A stretch of 64,000 nucleotides of DNA from CAVUWL01 sp963787415 (GCA_963787415.1 CAWBCO010000001.1:62001-126000); one strand, 5' to 3'. Numbered from the stretch's first letter, positions 1 to 8,828 are shown. The notes: generated by a model from the letters alone, not told the origin. Made by a program: numbers and translations.

Positions 1-2
1 AG

Positions 3-185
3 CGCGGTTTCCGGCTGAGCGGTGGCCGCTCCCATACCTTCAGGGTCGTGCTCAATTCACGTGGGCGGCCGCTGCTGCGAAAGACCGGGACGCTGCAAAC
101 CCGTTTGGTGGTTGCGATTCCCGGCTCGCGTGCGAGCCAGGCGGTCGAGCTGACGCGGGGCACCAGTGGCTCGGGCGGTCTCTAG
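3..185 (+). CDS. C-terminal end of an unidentified protein (partial)
   Basis: The window opens inside a reading frame that runs from base 3 to a TAG at 183-185 without interruption, giving about 60 residues. The tail is rich in Arg, Gly, Ser and beta-branched residues (ending TRGTSGSGGL). This fits the end of a beta-rich or secreted protein but gives no family call. Its stop overlaps the stop of the convergent gene at 182-856 by three bases, a compact convergent arrangement that supports both frames being real. Confidence 0.45.
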   Translation, partial: RGFRLSGGRSHTFRVVLNSRGRPLLRKTGTLQTRLVVAIPGSRASQAVELTRGTSGSGGL

Positions 186-856
186 CCGCCGGCTGTTTCG
201 AGCTTTGGGCCGATCGACTGAGGATTTCCCTGGGGCCCGGCGAAGGCGGTGACGGCGGCGACGATCTGGGCCGGAGCCTTGGCGGGGGATCCGGCGTCAA
301 GGGGGGGTTGCGGGTCATACTCAAGCCCGAGCTGAACCGCCTGGGCAAGATCGGGCCCCGCCTCACGGAGGACCAGATGAAGCGCCATGTCAATCCCCGC
401 GCTGACCCCAGCGGCTGTGATTGTCTTGCCGTCCTCGACGAAGCGCTCGCTGACTGCGGTGGCGCCCAATTCGCCCAGCTGCTCCAAGGACAGCCAGTGC
501 GAGGTCGCCCGCTTGCCCTCCAGCAACCCGGCGGCGGCGAGCACCAGCGAGCCGGTACAAACCGAGGTCGTCCAAGTGCTGGTCTGATCAACCTCGCGCA
601 GCCAGGAAAGGACTCGCTCGTCCTCCATCAACTCCCGACTTCCCTCCCCACCGGGGACCAAGACGATCTCAGGATCGACGACCTGCTCCAGTGAATAGTC
701 AGCGCTGAGGCCGAGGAAGCCGCTGTCTGTGCGTATCTCCCCTTTGCGCGAAGCGACGAATTTCACCTCCCAGCCGGGTACCGCACGCAGCACCTCATAG
801 GGGCCGATGGCGTCGAGGGCGGTGAGCTTGTCAAAGAGCAGGATTGCGATTTGCAT
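182..856 (-). CDS. DJ-1/PfpI family protein (isonitrile hydratase / glutamine amidotransferase-like)
   Basis: A 224-residue class I glutamine-amidotransferase-like protein. It begins MQIAILLFDKLTALDAIGPY, typical of the DJ-1/PfpI group that includes isonitrile hydratase. The nucleophile-elbow cysteine is Cys100 in TSVCTGSLVLAAAGLL, followed by the conserved ATSHW; a VPGG turn lies near residue 68. The ATG at 856 was chosen because the fold begins there; an upstream in-frame start at 928 adds 24 residues with no similarity to the fold. The gene is divergent from a GlxA-like regulator (927) that carries the same amidotransferase-like domain plus an AraC helix-turn-helix. Substrate unknown. Confidence 0.85.
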   Translation of the reverse strand: MQIAILLFDKLTALDAIGPYEVLRAVPGWEVKFVASRKGEIRTDSGFLGLSADYSLEQVVDPEIVLVPGGEGSRELMEDERVLSWLREVDQTSTWTTSVCTGSLVLAAAGLLEGKRATSHWLSLEQLGELGATAVSERFVEDGKTITAAGVSAGIDMALHLVLREAGPDLAQAVQLGLEYDPQPPLDAGSPAKAPAQIVAAVTAFAGPQGNPQSIGPKLETAGG

Positions 857-926
857 GACTGCATCCTCGCTGCTGCCGCGGCGCATTACCAGTGGCAGGA
901 TTGCCAATGTTCGATAGATTTCTGCC

Positions 927-1883
927 ATGCATCGCGTGGTCGCCCTCTGCCTCGATGGTCTTGTCGCCTTCGACCTGGCGGCTGCAGCTCAGGTTTTCAT
1001 CCTCGCGGCCGATGATGATGGCGCTCCGCTTTATCAGTTCTCGGCTTGTTCGCCCGAGGGCGGGCGCGTACGAACCACGACCGGGTTCGCGGTCGAACCA
1101 GCGGCGGGGCTCGCGGCGCTTTCGAGGGCGGAGACGATCGTCGTCCCCGGCTACGTCGCGGTGCTCGATCCCCCGCCTGAGCTTGTGATCAGTGCCCTGC
1201 AGCGGGCGAGCGATCGCGGCGCTCGCCTGATCTCGATCTGTACGGGTGCCTTCGCCCTCGCCTACGCCGGGCTTCTCGATGGTCGTCGGGCTGCGACCCA
1301 CTGGGCGATGGCCGGCGAGCTCGCCGCTCGCTTTCCCGCAGTCGAGGTCGAACCCGCCGCCCTCTTCGTCGATAGCGGCGAGGTGCTGAGCTCGGGTGGT
1401 CTCAGCGCCGGTATCGATCTCTGTCTGCACGTGGTTCGATCCGATTTCGGCGCCTCGGTAGGCGAGCGGGTGGCGCGTCACATGGTTGCGCCTCCCCACC
1501 GCGATGGTGGCCAAGCGCAGTTCATCAAGCCGGCGGCGGTCGGCTCGAGCGGCTCGCTGGAGCCAACCCGAGCATGGGTCGCCGAACGCCTCGATCAGCC
1601 GCTCGATGTTGGCGCGATGGCAGAGCACGCCGGAGTCAGTCCCCGCACCTTCGCCCGCCGCTTTCGCGAGGAAACCGGGACGACCCCCCTGAGGTGGTTG
1701 CTCGCGCGCCGCATTTTGGCGGCGCGCTGCCTTTTGGAGGATTCTGACCTAGCGGTCGAGGAGGTCGCCTGGCGGTCGGGCTTTGGCAGTACCGCGTCGC
1801 TGCGTGAGCACTTCCGCCGCGCCACCGCTACCACCCCCACCGCCTACCGTCGCTCGTTCAACCTAGAGTCCGTCAGACCTTGA
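927..1883 (+). CDS. GlxA/FtrA-type AraC family transcriptional regulator
   Basis: A 318-residue two-domain regulator. Residues 1-190 form a DJ-1/PfpI-like sensor with ISICTGAFALAYAGLLDGRR (Cys105) and the following ATHW. Residues about 215-312 form an AraC/XylS DNA-binding domain with two helix-turn-helix units (MAEHAGVSPRTFARRF; then EVAWRSGFGS followed by LREHFRR and the TTPTAYRRSF ending). The ATG at 927 sits 70 bases from the divergent DJ-1/PfpI gene, so it plausibly controls that gene and itself. The effector cannot be read from sequence. Its stop overlaps the TTG start of the next gene, indicating cotranscription. Confidence 0.88.
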   Translation: MHRVVALCLDGLVAFDLAAAAQVFILAADDDGAPLYQFSACSPEGGRVRTTTGFAVEPAAGLAALSRAETIVVPGYVAVLDPPPELVISALQRASDRGARLISICTGAFALAYAGLLDGRRAATHWAMAGELAARFPAVEVEPAALFVDSGEVLSSGGLSAGIDLCLHVVRSDFGASVGERVARHMVAPPHRDGGQAQFIKPAAVGSSGSLEPTRAWVAERLDQPLDVGAMAEHAGVSPRTFARRFREETGTTPLRWLLARRILAARCLLEDSDLAVEEVAWRSGFGSTASLREHFRRATATTPTAYRRSFNLESVRP

Positions 1884-2347
1884 GTCGCCGCGATCAGATC
1901 AGATTGACCGAGCGAGAGTTGAGCGAACTGCTCGATCAGGAGCGGGTCGCGGTGGTCTCCAGCCTGGGGCCACGGGGCTGGCCGCATGCGATGCCGATGT
2001 GGTTCGTGCCCCGTGGCGGTGAGGTCTGGATCTGGACCTACGCGAAATCCCAGAAGGTGCGGAACCTGCAACGCGACCCGCGGGCGACGGTCCTGGTGGA
2101 GAGCGGTCACGACTATGGCGAGCTGCGGGGAGCGATGATCGAAGCAGAAGCTGAGATTCACACAGACGCCGCCACGGTGGTCGACTTTGCCGAACGGCTG
2201 ACCCTGCGCTACGCGGAGGGGATCTCCTCGATTGGTGAAGAAGCAAAAGCGGCGCTTGAGGCGCAGGCCCCAAAACGGGTTGCGATCCGGTTCAGGGCGC
2301 TGCGTACGGCGAGTTGGGATCATCGCAAGCTCGGCGGCAGCTATTGA
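1880..2347 (+). CDS. Pyridoxamine 5'-phosphate oxidase-fold (PPOX) family protein, possibly F420-dependent
   Basis: A 155-residue split beta-barrel flavin/F420-binding protein. It shows the usual pattern of the PPOX class: an N-terminal LLDQERVAVVSSLGPRGWPH, then MPMWFVPRGGEVWIWT, then KVRNLQRDPRATVLVE. Actinobacterial members of this size often use F420 or FMN as an oxidoreductase cofactor or bind biliverdin/haem; which applies here is not visible. The start is TTG at 1880, overlapping the TGA of the upstream AraC regulator (TTGA), so the two are probably translationally coupled. Confidence 0.8.
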   Translation: MSRRDQIRLTERELSELLDQERVAVVSSLGPRGWPHAMPMWFVPRGGEVWIWTYAKSQKVRNLQRDPRATVLVESGHDYGELRGAMIEAEAEIHTDAATVVDFAERLTLRYAEGISSIGEEAKAALEAQAPKRVAIRFRALRTASWDHRKLGGSY

Positions 2348-2426
2348 GCCATCGCGCTTTGAACCGTCGCGACATGCGACGTGTTCGGGTGTTGGAGGGT
2401 GAGATGGCGATTACCCTTCTCGATCA

Positions 2427-3542
2427 ATGAAGCGAGGACTAACAGCACTCCTCCTGCTTGTCTTTTTGGCATCCGCGAGCGCGGCGATCGCAGCGACGCC
2501 GACTAGACCCAGCAGCCTTCCGCGAGGCTTTTTCGGGATCGCGCCGCAGACCGAACTTACCGTTGCCGATGCGCGCTACATGAAGGCCGGTGGAATCGAA
2601 AGCGTGCGGGTCCCGGTCTCGTGGTCCTCGATCCAGCCCACGGCAAAGGGAGGCTATAACTGGAGCGGCCTCGACCACACGGTTACGATCGCCGCACGGG
2701 CAGGGCTTCGGGTCCTTCCCTTTCTCTATTCGACTCCCCGCTGGCTGACCACGAAATGGACCACGCTGCCGGTCCAAACTGAGCGCCAGCGCAGTGCCTG
2801 GGCCGCCTTTTTGCAGGCGGCCGTCGAGCGCTATGGGCCCGGTGGCACCTTTTGGAACGAACACGCGCCGGGGGTTGTCCAGTACGCGCCCGCGATCCCC
2901 AACCCAACTCCGATCCGTGAATGGCAGATCTGGAACGAGGTCAACTTCTTCTACTTCGCCTATCCGGTCTCCCCGAGCAACTACGGAAAGTTGGTGAGGA
3001 TCTCAAGCCAGGCGATCAAAGCGGTTGAACCGCAGGCCAAGGTGATCCTCTCCGGACTCTTTGGCAAGCCGACCGCCAGGGGGGCGCGCGGGATGCCCGC
3101 GACCACTTTTCTGCGCTCCTTCTTCCGGGTTCCGGGGATCAAGTCCTACTTTGACGGAGTCGCGCTTCACCCTTACGCGGTCGACACCAAAGTCCTCGAA
3201 GAACTGGTCGAAGGGGTGCACGAAGTGATCGAAGAAAACCATGTCCACGTCGGCCTCTACATCACCGAGATGGGCTGGGGATCAGAGAACAATTTCAGCC
3301 AGGTAGCCTTCGATCAGGGAAGCCAGGGCCAGGTTCGCGAGCTGCGTGGAGCCTACGGCTATCTGTTTGAAAATCAGCGACGTTTGGATCTCCAGCAGGT
3401 CTACTGGTTCTCCTGGAAGGATGTGCCGGATCAATGCAATTTCTGCAGTTCCGTCGGCCTCTTTCATGCTGGCCGGGGCTTTAACCCGAAGCCGGCATGG
3501 CGAGCCTTCGTCGCCCTGACCGGCGGCAAGGTGCGGCCCTAG
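2427..3542 (+). CDS. Secreted clan GH-A glycoside hydrolase-like protein
   Basis: A 371-residue secreted protein with a signal peptide (positive MKR, hydrophobic 5-20, likely cleavage after ASAAIA). The mature part looks like a (beta/alpha)8 clan-A glycosidase: FFGIAPQ at the mature N-terminus, a putative acid/base Glu171 in WQIWNEVNFF, and a putative nucleophile Glu281 in LYITEMGWGS. A CNFC cysteine pair and the GLF...KPAWRAF ending recur in the homologue at 40934-42028. The two flank the polysaccharide locus, suggesting action on the exported polymer. Substrate and GH family number are not determined; some proteins of this type have no demonstrated hydrolase activity. Confidence 0.75.
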   Translation: MKRGLTALLLLVFLASASAAIAATPTRPSSLPRGFFGIAPQTELTVADARYMKAGGIESVRVPVSWSSIQPTAKGGYNWSGLDHTVTIAARAGLRVLPFLYSTPRWLTTKWTTLPVQTERQRSAWAAFLQAAVERYGPGGTFWNEHAPGVVQYAPAIPNPTPIREWQIWNEVNFFYFAYPVSPSNYGKLVRISSQAIKAVEPQAKVILSGLFGKPTARGARGMPATTFLRSFFRVPGIKSYFDGVALHPYAVDTKVLEELVEGVHEVIEENHVHVGLYITEMGWGSENNFSQVAFDQGSQGQVRELRGAYGYLFENQRRLDLQQVYWFSWKDVPDQCNFCSSVGLFHAGRGFNPKPAWRAFVALTGGKVRP

Positions 3543-3555
3543 TAAGCGGTTCGCC

Positions 3556-5055
3556 TCAGAGCAACTCCTCCGCGAGTGAGCCCTCTCGAATTCGAACTTC
3601 CTCGGTGTTGGGAGGCGAGACTTTGCTGCTGCCTTTGGCCGGCGAGCGCAGAACGCCGGCCGCGATGCCGATACCGACCGCAACGCAGGCGGCGGCGATC
3701 AGGAAGGCGAACCGGTAGCCGCTGGTCAGGGCAGTGGCGGGGGAATGCCCGGCGGCGAGCAGGCTGGTGGTTTTGCTGGCGGCAAGGGTGCCGAGCACCG
3801 CGATGCCGACGGCGGCTGCCATCTGCTGAGAGACGTTGACGAGACCCGATGCGAGGCCGGCGTCGCGGCTCGGGACCTCCGACATCGCCAGCGTGATCAA
3901 GGGCATGAACGAGGTTCCGGCACCGAGCCCAATCAGCAAGAAGGCGGGGAAGAGTTCGGTCCAGTAGGAGGCATGGATGGGGACGCGGGCAAAAAAGAGG
4001 AGCCCCACCAGGGCCATGGTCAGCCCGGGGACCAGCGTTCGCTTAGGTCCGTAGCGGGTCACCAAGCGGGGAGTGACACCGACCGAGAGCACCCCGATAC
4101 TGAGAGTCATCGGCAAGAAGGCGAGGCCGGTGCGGATCGAGCTGTAGCCGAGGACGTGCTCGAGGTAGAGGGCGCCGAGGAAGAATGAGGAGAACATCCC
4201 AATCACGAGGAAGCCGCGGACCAGATTGGCGCCGGTCAGGCTGCGCGAGCGGAGCACCCGCAGGGGCATGATCGGATTTCGGATCCTCGCCTCATAGGCG
4301 AGGAAGGCTGCGAGCAGAGCTACCGCGACGCCACCAAGGCCCAGGGTGCGCGGTGAGCCCCAGCCGTAGCTATCGGTCTCCACGATGGTGTAGACGCCGA
4401 GCATCATCGCGGCGGTGATCAGCACCGAGCCGAGGACATCGACTCCTCGGCGCAAACCGAGACCCTCGTTCTCCTCGACCAAGATCAGGCCGAGCACGAT
4501 CGCGACGATGCCTATCGGGACGTTGATGAAGAAGATCCAATGCCAATTGATCGCGTGGGTGAGGACGCCCCCGGCGAGCAGGCCGATCGAGCCCCCCGCC
4601 GAGGCGACGAAGGCGAACACACCGATGGCTTTGGCCTGCTCACCCGCCGCCGGAAACTCGGTGACGATGATCGCGATGATCACCGAGGAGGCAACCGCGC
4701 CGCCGATTCCCTGGACGAAGCGCGCCGCGATCAGAAGCCCCTCACTGTCGGCCACCCCGCAGAGTGCCGAGGCGCTGGTGAAGAGTGCCAGACCGCTGAT
4801 GAAGACCTTCTTGCGGCCGATCAGGTCTCCCAGTCGACCGGCCAGCAGGAGGAAGCTGCCGAACGCAATCAGGTAGGCGTTGATCACCCAGGTCAGGTTG
4901 GCCTGGGTGAAATGAAGGTCGCCCTGGATCGAGGGCAGGGCGACGTTGACGATCGTCGCGTCGAGCACGATCATCAACTGGCCCAGGCAGAGCACCACTA
5001 GCGCGATCCAACGACGGCGGTCGGTAGCGGTTGTCTCGGTTTCTGCTTGGGGCAT
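3556..5055 (-). CDS. MFS drug transporter, DHA2 (EmrB/QacA) family
   Basis: A 499-residue inner-membrane proton antiporter-like protein with about 14 predicted hydrophobic segments. Family motifs are clear: LDATIVNVALPSIQGDL in TM1, the motif-A loop GRLGDLIGRKKVF, and motif C-like residues in the fifth helix. The ATG at 5055 (MPQAETETTATDRRRW) was preferred because the upstream extension to 5145 lacks MFS features and would overlap the divergent MarR gene's promoter. The MarR-type regulator lies 117 bases away in divergent orientation, the classic layout of a repressor next to the efflux pump it controls. Substrate unknown. Confidence 0.9.
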   Translation of the reverse strand: MPQAETETTATDRRRWIALVVLCLGQLMIVLDATIVNVALPSIQGDLHFTQANLTWVINAYLIAFGSFLLLAGRLGDLIGRKKVFISGLALFTSASALCGVADSEGLLIAARFVQGIGGAVASSVIIAIIVTEFPAAGEQAKAIGVFAFVASAGGSIGLLAGGVLTHAINWHWIFFINVPIGIVAIVLGLILVEENEGLGLRRGVDVLGSVLITAAMMLGVYTIVETDSYGWGSPRTLGLGGVAVALLAAFLAYEARIRNPIMPLRVLRSRSLTGANLVRGFLVIGMFSSFFLGALYLEHVLGYSSIRTGLAFLPMTLSIGVLSVGVTPRLVTRYGPKRTLVPGLTMALVGLLFFARVPIHASYWTELFPAFLLIGLGAGTSFMPLITLAMSEVPSRDAGLASGLVNVSQQMAAAVGIAVLGTLAASKTTSLLAAGHSPATALTSGYRFAFLIAAACVAVGIGIAAGVLRSPAKGSSKVSPPNTEEVRIREGSLAEELL

Positions 5056-5158
5056 GGGCGCCTGCGGATTGCAGCTGGGAGAGATGCCGGGGATCGAGCG
5101 AAACCCTGGCGAGGACGGGCGAATAGTCAATGTAGCAAGGATCATCCCTGGGGCGAGC

Positions 5159-5164
5159 TACAAT
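5159..5164 (+). promoter_or_regulatory. Candidate -10 element for the marR-type gene (possible leaderless start)
   Basis: TACAAT lies nine bases before the ATG at 5173, with no good Shine-Dalgarno in between. A transcript started about seven bases downstream would begin at or near the ATG, so the message may be leaderless, as is common in Actinobacteria. No convincing -35 is visible. An ACAAT direct repeat (5160 and 5171) spans the site and could be part of a MarR operator. Confidence 0.35.
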
Positions 5165-5172
5165 CGTGGACA

Positions 5173-5649
5173 ATGGTCACCGAGACGAAATCAAGCGCCG
5201 CAAGGTCCACCGTCTTGATCGCCCACCTGGCCCGAGCGATCAACCATCGCTTCGAGGCCGAGCTCTGCCCGTTGGGCCTTCGACAGCGCCAGCTCGTCGC
5301 CCTTAGCTACCTCCGCGATCACGGGCCCGCGCCGCAACAGGCAATGGCGGAGGCGCTTTCGATCGATCCGAGCAATGTCGTGCTGCTGCTCAACGAGCTC
5401 GAGCAGGCCGGCTTGGCCACTCGGCGCCGGAACCAGGCCGATCGCCGCCGCCACATTGTCGAGATTGCGCCCGCGGGAGAGGATGCTCTAAAAGAGTTCG
5501 GGCGAGTCCTGGACGCGATCGAGGACGATGTCCTCGGCGCCCTCGACCTTGGCGAGCGCGAGGAGTTGCATGTGCTTCTCGACACGGCGCTGGACGGCCA
5601 GTTGCCGGAATGTGCCGTTCAGTTATCTGCCGATCGGGCCGTCGAGTAA
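5173..5649 (+). CDS. MarR family transcriptional regulator
   Basis: A 158-residue winged-helix regulator. The DNA-binding region is QAMAEALSIDPSNVVLLLNE followed by LEQAGLATRRRNQADRRRH, the recognition helix and the wing with the conserved D-R-R/R-R-H pattern. Flanking helices (LARAINHRF at the N-terminus, EFGRVLDAIEDDVLGAL at the C-terminus) make the dimer interface. The start at 5173 (MVTETKSS) was chosen over an upstream frame opening at 5047 because the latter reads across the divergent MFS gene start. It most likely represses itself and the MFS pump at 3556-5055. Confidence 0.88.
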   Translation: MVTETKSSAARSTVLIAHLARAINHRFEAELCPLGLRQRQLVALSYLRDHGPAPQQAMAEALSIDPSNVVLLLNELEQAGLATRRRNQADRRRHIVEIAPAGEDALKEFGRVLDAIEDDVLGALDLGEREELHVLLDTALDGQLPECAVQLSADRAVE

Positions 5650-5702
5650 CCGAGCTGGCATTGGTCTGAATCGTTGACACCACCACCAATGGAGGATTGA
5701 AA

Positions 5703-6221
5703 ATGAAGCATGGACGCCTTATCGCAAGGATCGTAATCGGTGGGCTATTCGTCGGCCATGGCACGCAGAAGTGGTTCGGCTGGTTTGGTGGCCCAGGCCT
5801 CGATGGCGCGAGCGGGATGATGGATTCCCTTGGAATGCGACCCGGTCGACGAAACGCCGTTGCGGCAAGCGCTTCGGAGACGATCGGAGGCGCGTTGCTC
5901 GTTGCCGGTGCCTTCACACCAGTGGCCGCCACCTCGCTGATCGCGACGATGATCACCGCGATCCGGACTGTGCATTTTAAGAACGGCGTGTGGTCGTCGA
6001 ACGGAGGCTATGAGTACAACCTGGTGCTGATCGCCGGCCTTTTGGCATTGGTCGACGGTGGTCCTGGGAGCCCCTCGATTGACTCCCTGCTCGGAACCGA
6101 GGAGACTGGACCGGGTTGGGCACTAGCTACCCTCGCAGTTGGCGCTGCGGGTTCGACCCTCGCGATCGCCGCCGGGCACCGTTATCAGGATCCAGCGGAG
6201 GCGGTAACAACCACCGCTTGA
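5703..6221 (+). CDS. DoxX family membrane protein
   Basis: A 172-residue membrane protein with four to five hydrophobic helices. The N-terminus (ARIVIGGLFVGHGTQKWFGW) is the hallmark of DoxX/DoxD-like proteins, followed by ETIGGALLVAGAFTPVAA and NGGYEYNLVLIAGLLAL. The ATG at 5703 was chosen because a strong GGAGG (5691-5695) is seven bases upstream; the in-frame TTG at 5697 is too close to it. Family roles include redox or thiol-linked membrane functions, but no specific role can be assigned. It stands alone, between marR and the polysaccharide locus. Confidence 0.85.
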   Translation: MKHGRLIARIVIGGLFVGHGTQKWFGWFGGPGLDGASGMMDSLGMRPGRRNAVAASASETIGGALLVAGAFTPVAATSLIATMITAIRTVHFKNGVWSSNGGYEYNLVLIAGLLALVDGGPGSPSIDSLLGTEETGPGWALATLAVGAAGSTLAIAAGHRYQDPAEAVTTTA

Positions 6222-6252
6222 ACTCTTCCCTTCGGTACCGGGGTCTCAACTG

Positions 6253-7506
6253 ATGAGGCTGATTCTGGCGACAAATCACCTCGGGTTGGGGGGGAGTGAG
6301 TCCTACCTGCTCACGGTCGCCGAGCAGTTCGAGCGCCTCGGCCATGAGGTGGTCATCTTCAGTCCAGAAGCGGGCGAGGGCGCGACGGTGGCATTGCAGC
6401 GGGGCCTCACGGTCAAAGGCGGGGGCGAGATCCGCGATGACTTCGATGCGGCCCTCGTTCAGGATCCGGCAGTCAGCTTTCAGATCGCCGACTGCTGTCC
6501 GAGCGCTCCGCAACTTTTTGTCGCGCACAGTGAGATGTTCAATTTGCAATCCCCGCCGCAACTCGACGGGTCGATCGCCCTCGTTGTGGCGTTAAATGAC
6601 AGGCTCCTCAAACGCCTGGGTAGCTTTGCGGTCAAGGTGGAGGTTGTGCGCTTGCGCCAGCCAATCGATACCGAGCGCTTCCTCCCGTCGGGTTCACTCC
6701 CGCCCCGCGCACGCCGCGCACTGCTGCTTAGCAATACGCCTCATGGGGACCGCCTGGCGTTGTTGGAGGAGGGCTGCGCGGAGGCTGAAATCGAGCTGAG
6801 CCAGATCGGAGGAGCCTTCAACCAAACGATGGATCCGCGCGCCGCCCTGTTGGAAGCAGACATCGTCATCGGTTACGGGCGCTCGATCCTCGAGGCAATG
6901 GCCTGCGGCCGTGCCGCCTACGTCTACGACTGGAACGGCGGCGACGGATGGATGACCGCCGAGTCCTACGCCGAGATCGAGGCGGACGGTCTTTCCGGTC
7001 GAAGTGGGGGAGCGATCATCGATCCAGCCCGACTCGGTGAGGATCTGCGCCGCTACAGCCCCTCGATGGGGCCGATCAATCATGACCTGGTGATCGCCCA
7101 TCACCGTGCCAGCGTTCATGCTCGCGAGCTCTTGGAGCTGTTCAGCCGATTGGCGAAGCCGGGCCAACGTCCGCACGGACAGCTGCAGGAGATGGCTCGG
7201 TTGGTCCGCCTTGAGTGGCGCGCCAGCGTCGATGCCAAGGCTCTCGGCGATGAGAACGCGCGCCTGCACGGACTGCTTGCGGAATCTCAGCGTCGGCTGG
7301 CTGAGGCTGAGCGGGCGGTGGACGAGAGCCGCGAGAGGGCCCATCAGTCCGAGCTGGAGCGCCATCGGGCGGTTGCGGCCACCGTTGGTGCCTATGAGGG
7401 AACTCTCAGCTGGCGCCTCGGCGCGCCGCTGCGGGGCGCGGGGCGCCTGATTCGGCACCTGCGAGGAGATCGATCGGGCTCACTCGGGGGCAGGGGGTCG
7501 GGCTAG
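6253..7506 (+). CDS. GT4-like glycosyltransferase with C-terminal coiled coil
   Basis: A 417-residue protein. Residues 1-290 resemble a GT-B glycosyltransferase: a nucleotide-fold start MRLILATNHLGLGGSESYLL, and a C-terminal donor-site-like segment with GRSILEAMACGRAAYVYDW. Residues about 318-375 are a predicted coiled coil (ENARLHGLLAESQRRLAEAE), followed by TLSWRLGAPLRGAGRL, a tail seen at the end of many surface-polysaccharide glycosyltransferases. It is the first gene of the polysaccharide locus and is followed by an 11-bp perfect hairpin. Donor and acceptor sugars are unknown. Confidence 0.75.
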   Translation: MRLILATNHLGLGGSESYLLTVAEQFERLGHEVVIFSPEAGEGATVALQRGLTVKGGGEIRDDFDAALVQDPAVSFQIADCCPSAPQLFVAHSEMFNLQSPPQLDGSIALVVALNDRLLKRLGSFAVKVEVVRLRQPIDTERFLPSGSLPPRARRALLLSNTPHGDRLALLEEGCAEAEIELSQIGGAFNQTMDPRAALLEADIVIGYGRSILEAMACGRAAYVYDWNGGDGWMTAESYAEIEADGLSGRSGGAIIDPARLGEDLRRYSPSMGPINHDLVIAHHRASVHARELLELFSRLAKPGQRPHGQLQEMARLVRLEWRASVDAKALGDENARLHGLLAESQRRLAEAERAVDESRERAHQSELERHRAVAATVGAYEGTLSWRLGAPLRGAGRLIRHLRGDRSGSLGGRGSG

Positions 7507-7562
7507 CTGACCCGAGCCACAACGGCCGCGCGGCTGAAGCGGAGGCGCCAGGGAGGATCCCG

Positions 7563-7587
7563 CGCAGATCGGCTCGGCCGATCTGCG
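7563..7587. repeat. 11-bp perfect inverted repeat with 3-nt loop
   Basis: Arms 7563-7573 and 7577-7587 are perfect reverse complements (CGCAGATCGGC / GCCGATCTGCG) around a TCG loop. It sits 57 bases after the glycosyltransferase stop and 20 bases before the next start. No T-tract follows, so it is not a standard intrinsic terminator. It could be an mRNA-stability or attenuation hairpin, or a protein-binding palindrome. Confidence 0.6.
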
Positions 7588-7608
7588 GATCGCTATTGAG
7601 GAGGGGAA

Positions 7609-8823
7609 ATGGGCCCGGGTTCGGTGCGCGGTGAGCTAAACCCGGCCGCGGCTGCGGCGGGCAGCGCTCGGGCTGCAAGCTCTTCGGCGCCCACCCGGGT
7701 TTGGGGTGAAGGTGCGGTAGCGTCACGAGCCGTGAGCGAGCGTTTGTTGATCAGCGGCGGCGCCGGTTTTGTCGGCTCCAATCTCGCCGTATCGCTGGCC
7801 ATGCGACACCCCGACTGGGAGATAGTGGCGCTCGATAACCTCTACCGGCGCGGCTCGGAGTTGAACATGCCGCGCCTCCGGGAAGCGGGAGTGCAGTTCG
7901 TCCGCGGCGACGTGCGCAAACCGGAGGACCTTGAGCCACTCACGGTCTCCGCCCTGATCGAGTGCTCGGCGGAGCCCTCGGTGATGAGCGGCGTTGACGG
8001 TGACACGGGCTACCTCGTCCACACCAACCTGACCGGGGCCTACAACTGCCTCGAGTTGGCCCGTCGCAACGGGGCCTTCGTCGTTTTCCTTTCGACCAGC
8101 CGGGTCTACCCGGTGGCGTCACAGCTTGCCTTGAACCTAGAAGAGGCACCCACCCGCTTTGAGATTGCCTCCGGGCAGGAGCTGGCGGGGGTCTCGCCAG
8201 CGGGGCTCTCAGAGGAGTTTTCACTGGAGGGCGCCCGCACCCTGTACGGGGCCACCAAGCTGGCCGCCGAGCTTTTGATTGAGGAGTACCGGAACGGCCT
8301 CGGCGTGCCCGCGGTGATCGATCGCTGTGGTGTAATCGCCGGGCCGTGGCAGATGGGGAAGGTGGATCAGGGGGTGTTCACGCACTGGATGCTCGCCCAC
8401 CATTTCCGCCAGCCGCTCAGCTACATAGGCTTTGGCGGCCAGGGCAAGCAGGTACGCGATCTGCTGCACGTCGAGGATCTGATCGACCTGGTTGAGCGTC
8501 AGCTGCTTGACCGTGAGTTCTGGGACGGCCACACGGTCAATGTCGGCGGTGGACGGACCTCCAGCCTCTCGCTTCAGGAGACGACCGAGATCTGCCGCCG
8601 GCTGACCGCAAACGAGGTCCCGATCGAGCCGATCGAGCCGACTCGTGCCGGCGATGTGCCGATATACCTTTCGGATTGTTCAAGGCTCTTTGACCTCGAT
8701 GAGTGGCGTCCGAGGCGAGGCCCCGAACAGGTTCTTGCCGACATCCACGACTGGATCGTGGCGGATGAGGCACGGATCGCCGAGGCCCTAAACATCGATG
8801 CCCCCGTGGGGGGAAGGGAGTAG
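7609..8823 (+). CDS. NAD-dependent epimerase/dehydratase (extended SDR), nucleotide-sugar type
   Basis: A 404-residue extended SDR. The Rossmann fold starts at LLISGGAGFVGSNLAVSLA with the NAD-binding GxxGxxG pattern. The active-site region has FLSTSRVYP and TLYGATKLAAELL (YxxxK). Later GKQVRDLLHVEDLIDLV and VNVGGGRTSSLSL are typical of UDP/CDP-sugar epimerases, including CDP-paratose 2-epimerase-like proteins. The ATG at 7609 has a strong GAGGGGA upstream, but the first 41 residues are Ala/Ser-rich linker; GTG at 7732 would start exactly at the fold and is a credible alternative. It is followed by a related SDR at 8829. Precise substrate unknown. Confidence 0.85.
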   Translation: MGPGSVRGELNPAAAAAGSARAASSSAPTRVWGEGAVASRAVSERLLISGGAGFVGSNLAVSLAMRHPDWEIVALDNLYRRGSELNMPRLREAGVQFVRGDVRKPEDLEPLTVSALIECSAEPSVMSGVDGDTGYLVHTNLTGAYNCLELARRNGAFVVFLSTSRVYPVASQLALNLEEAPTRFEIASGQELAGVSPAGLSEEFSLEGARTLYGATKLAAELLIEEYRNGLGVPAVIDRCGVIAGPWQMGKVDQGVFTHWMLAHHFRQPLSYIGFGGQGKQVRDLLHVEDLIDLVERQLLDREFWDGHTVNVGGGRTSSLSLQETTEICRRLTANEVPIEPIEPTRAGDVPIYLSDCSRLFDLDEWRPRRGPEQVLADIHDWIVADEARIAEALNIDAPVGGRE

Positions 8824-8828
8824 CGCGA

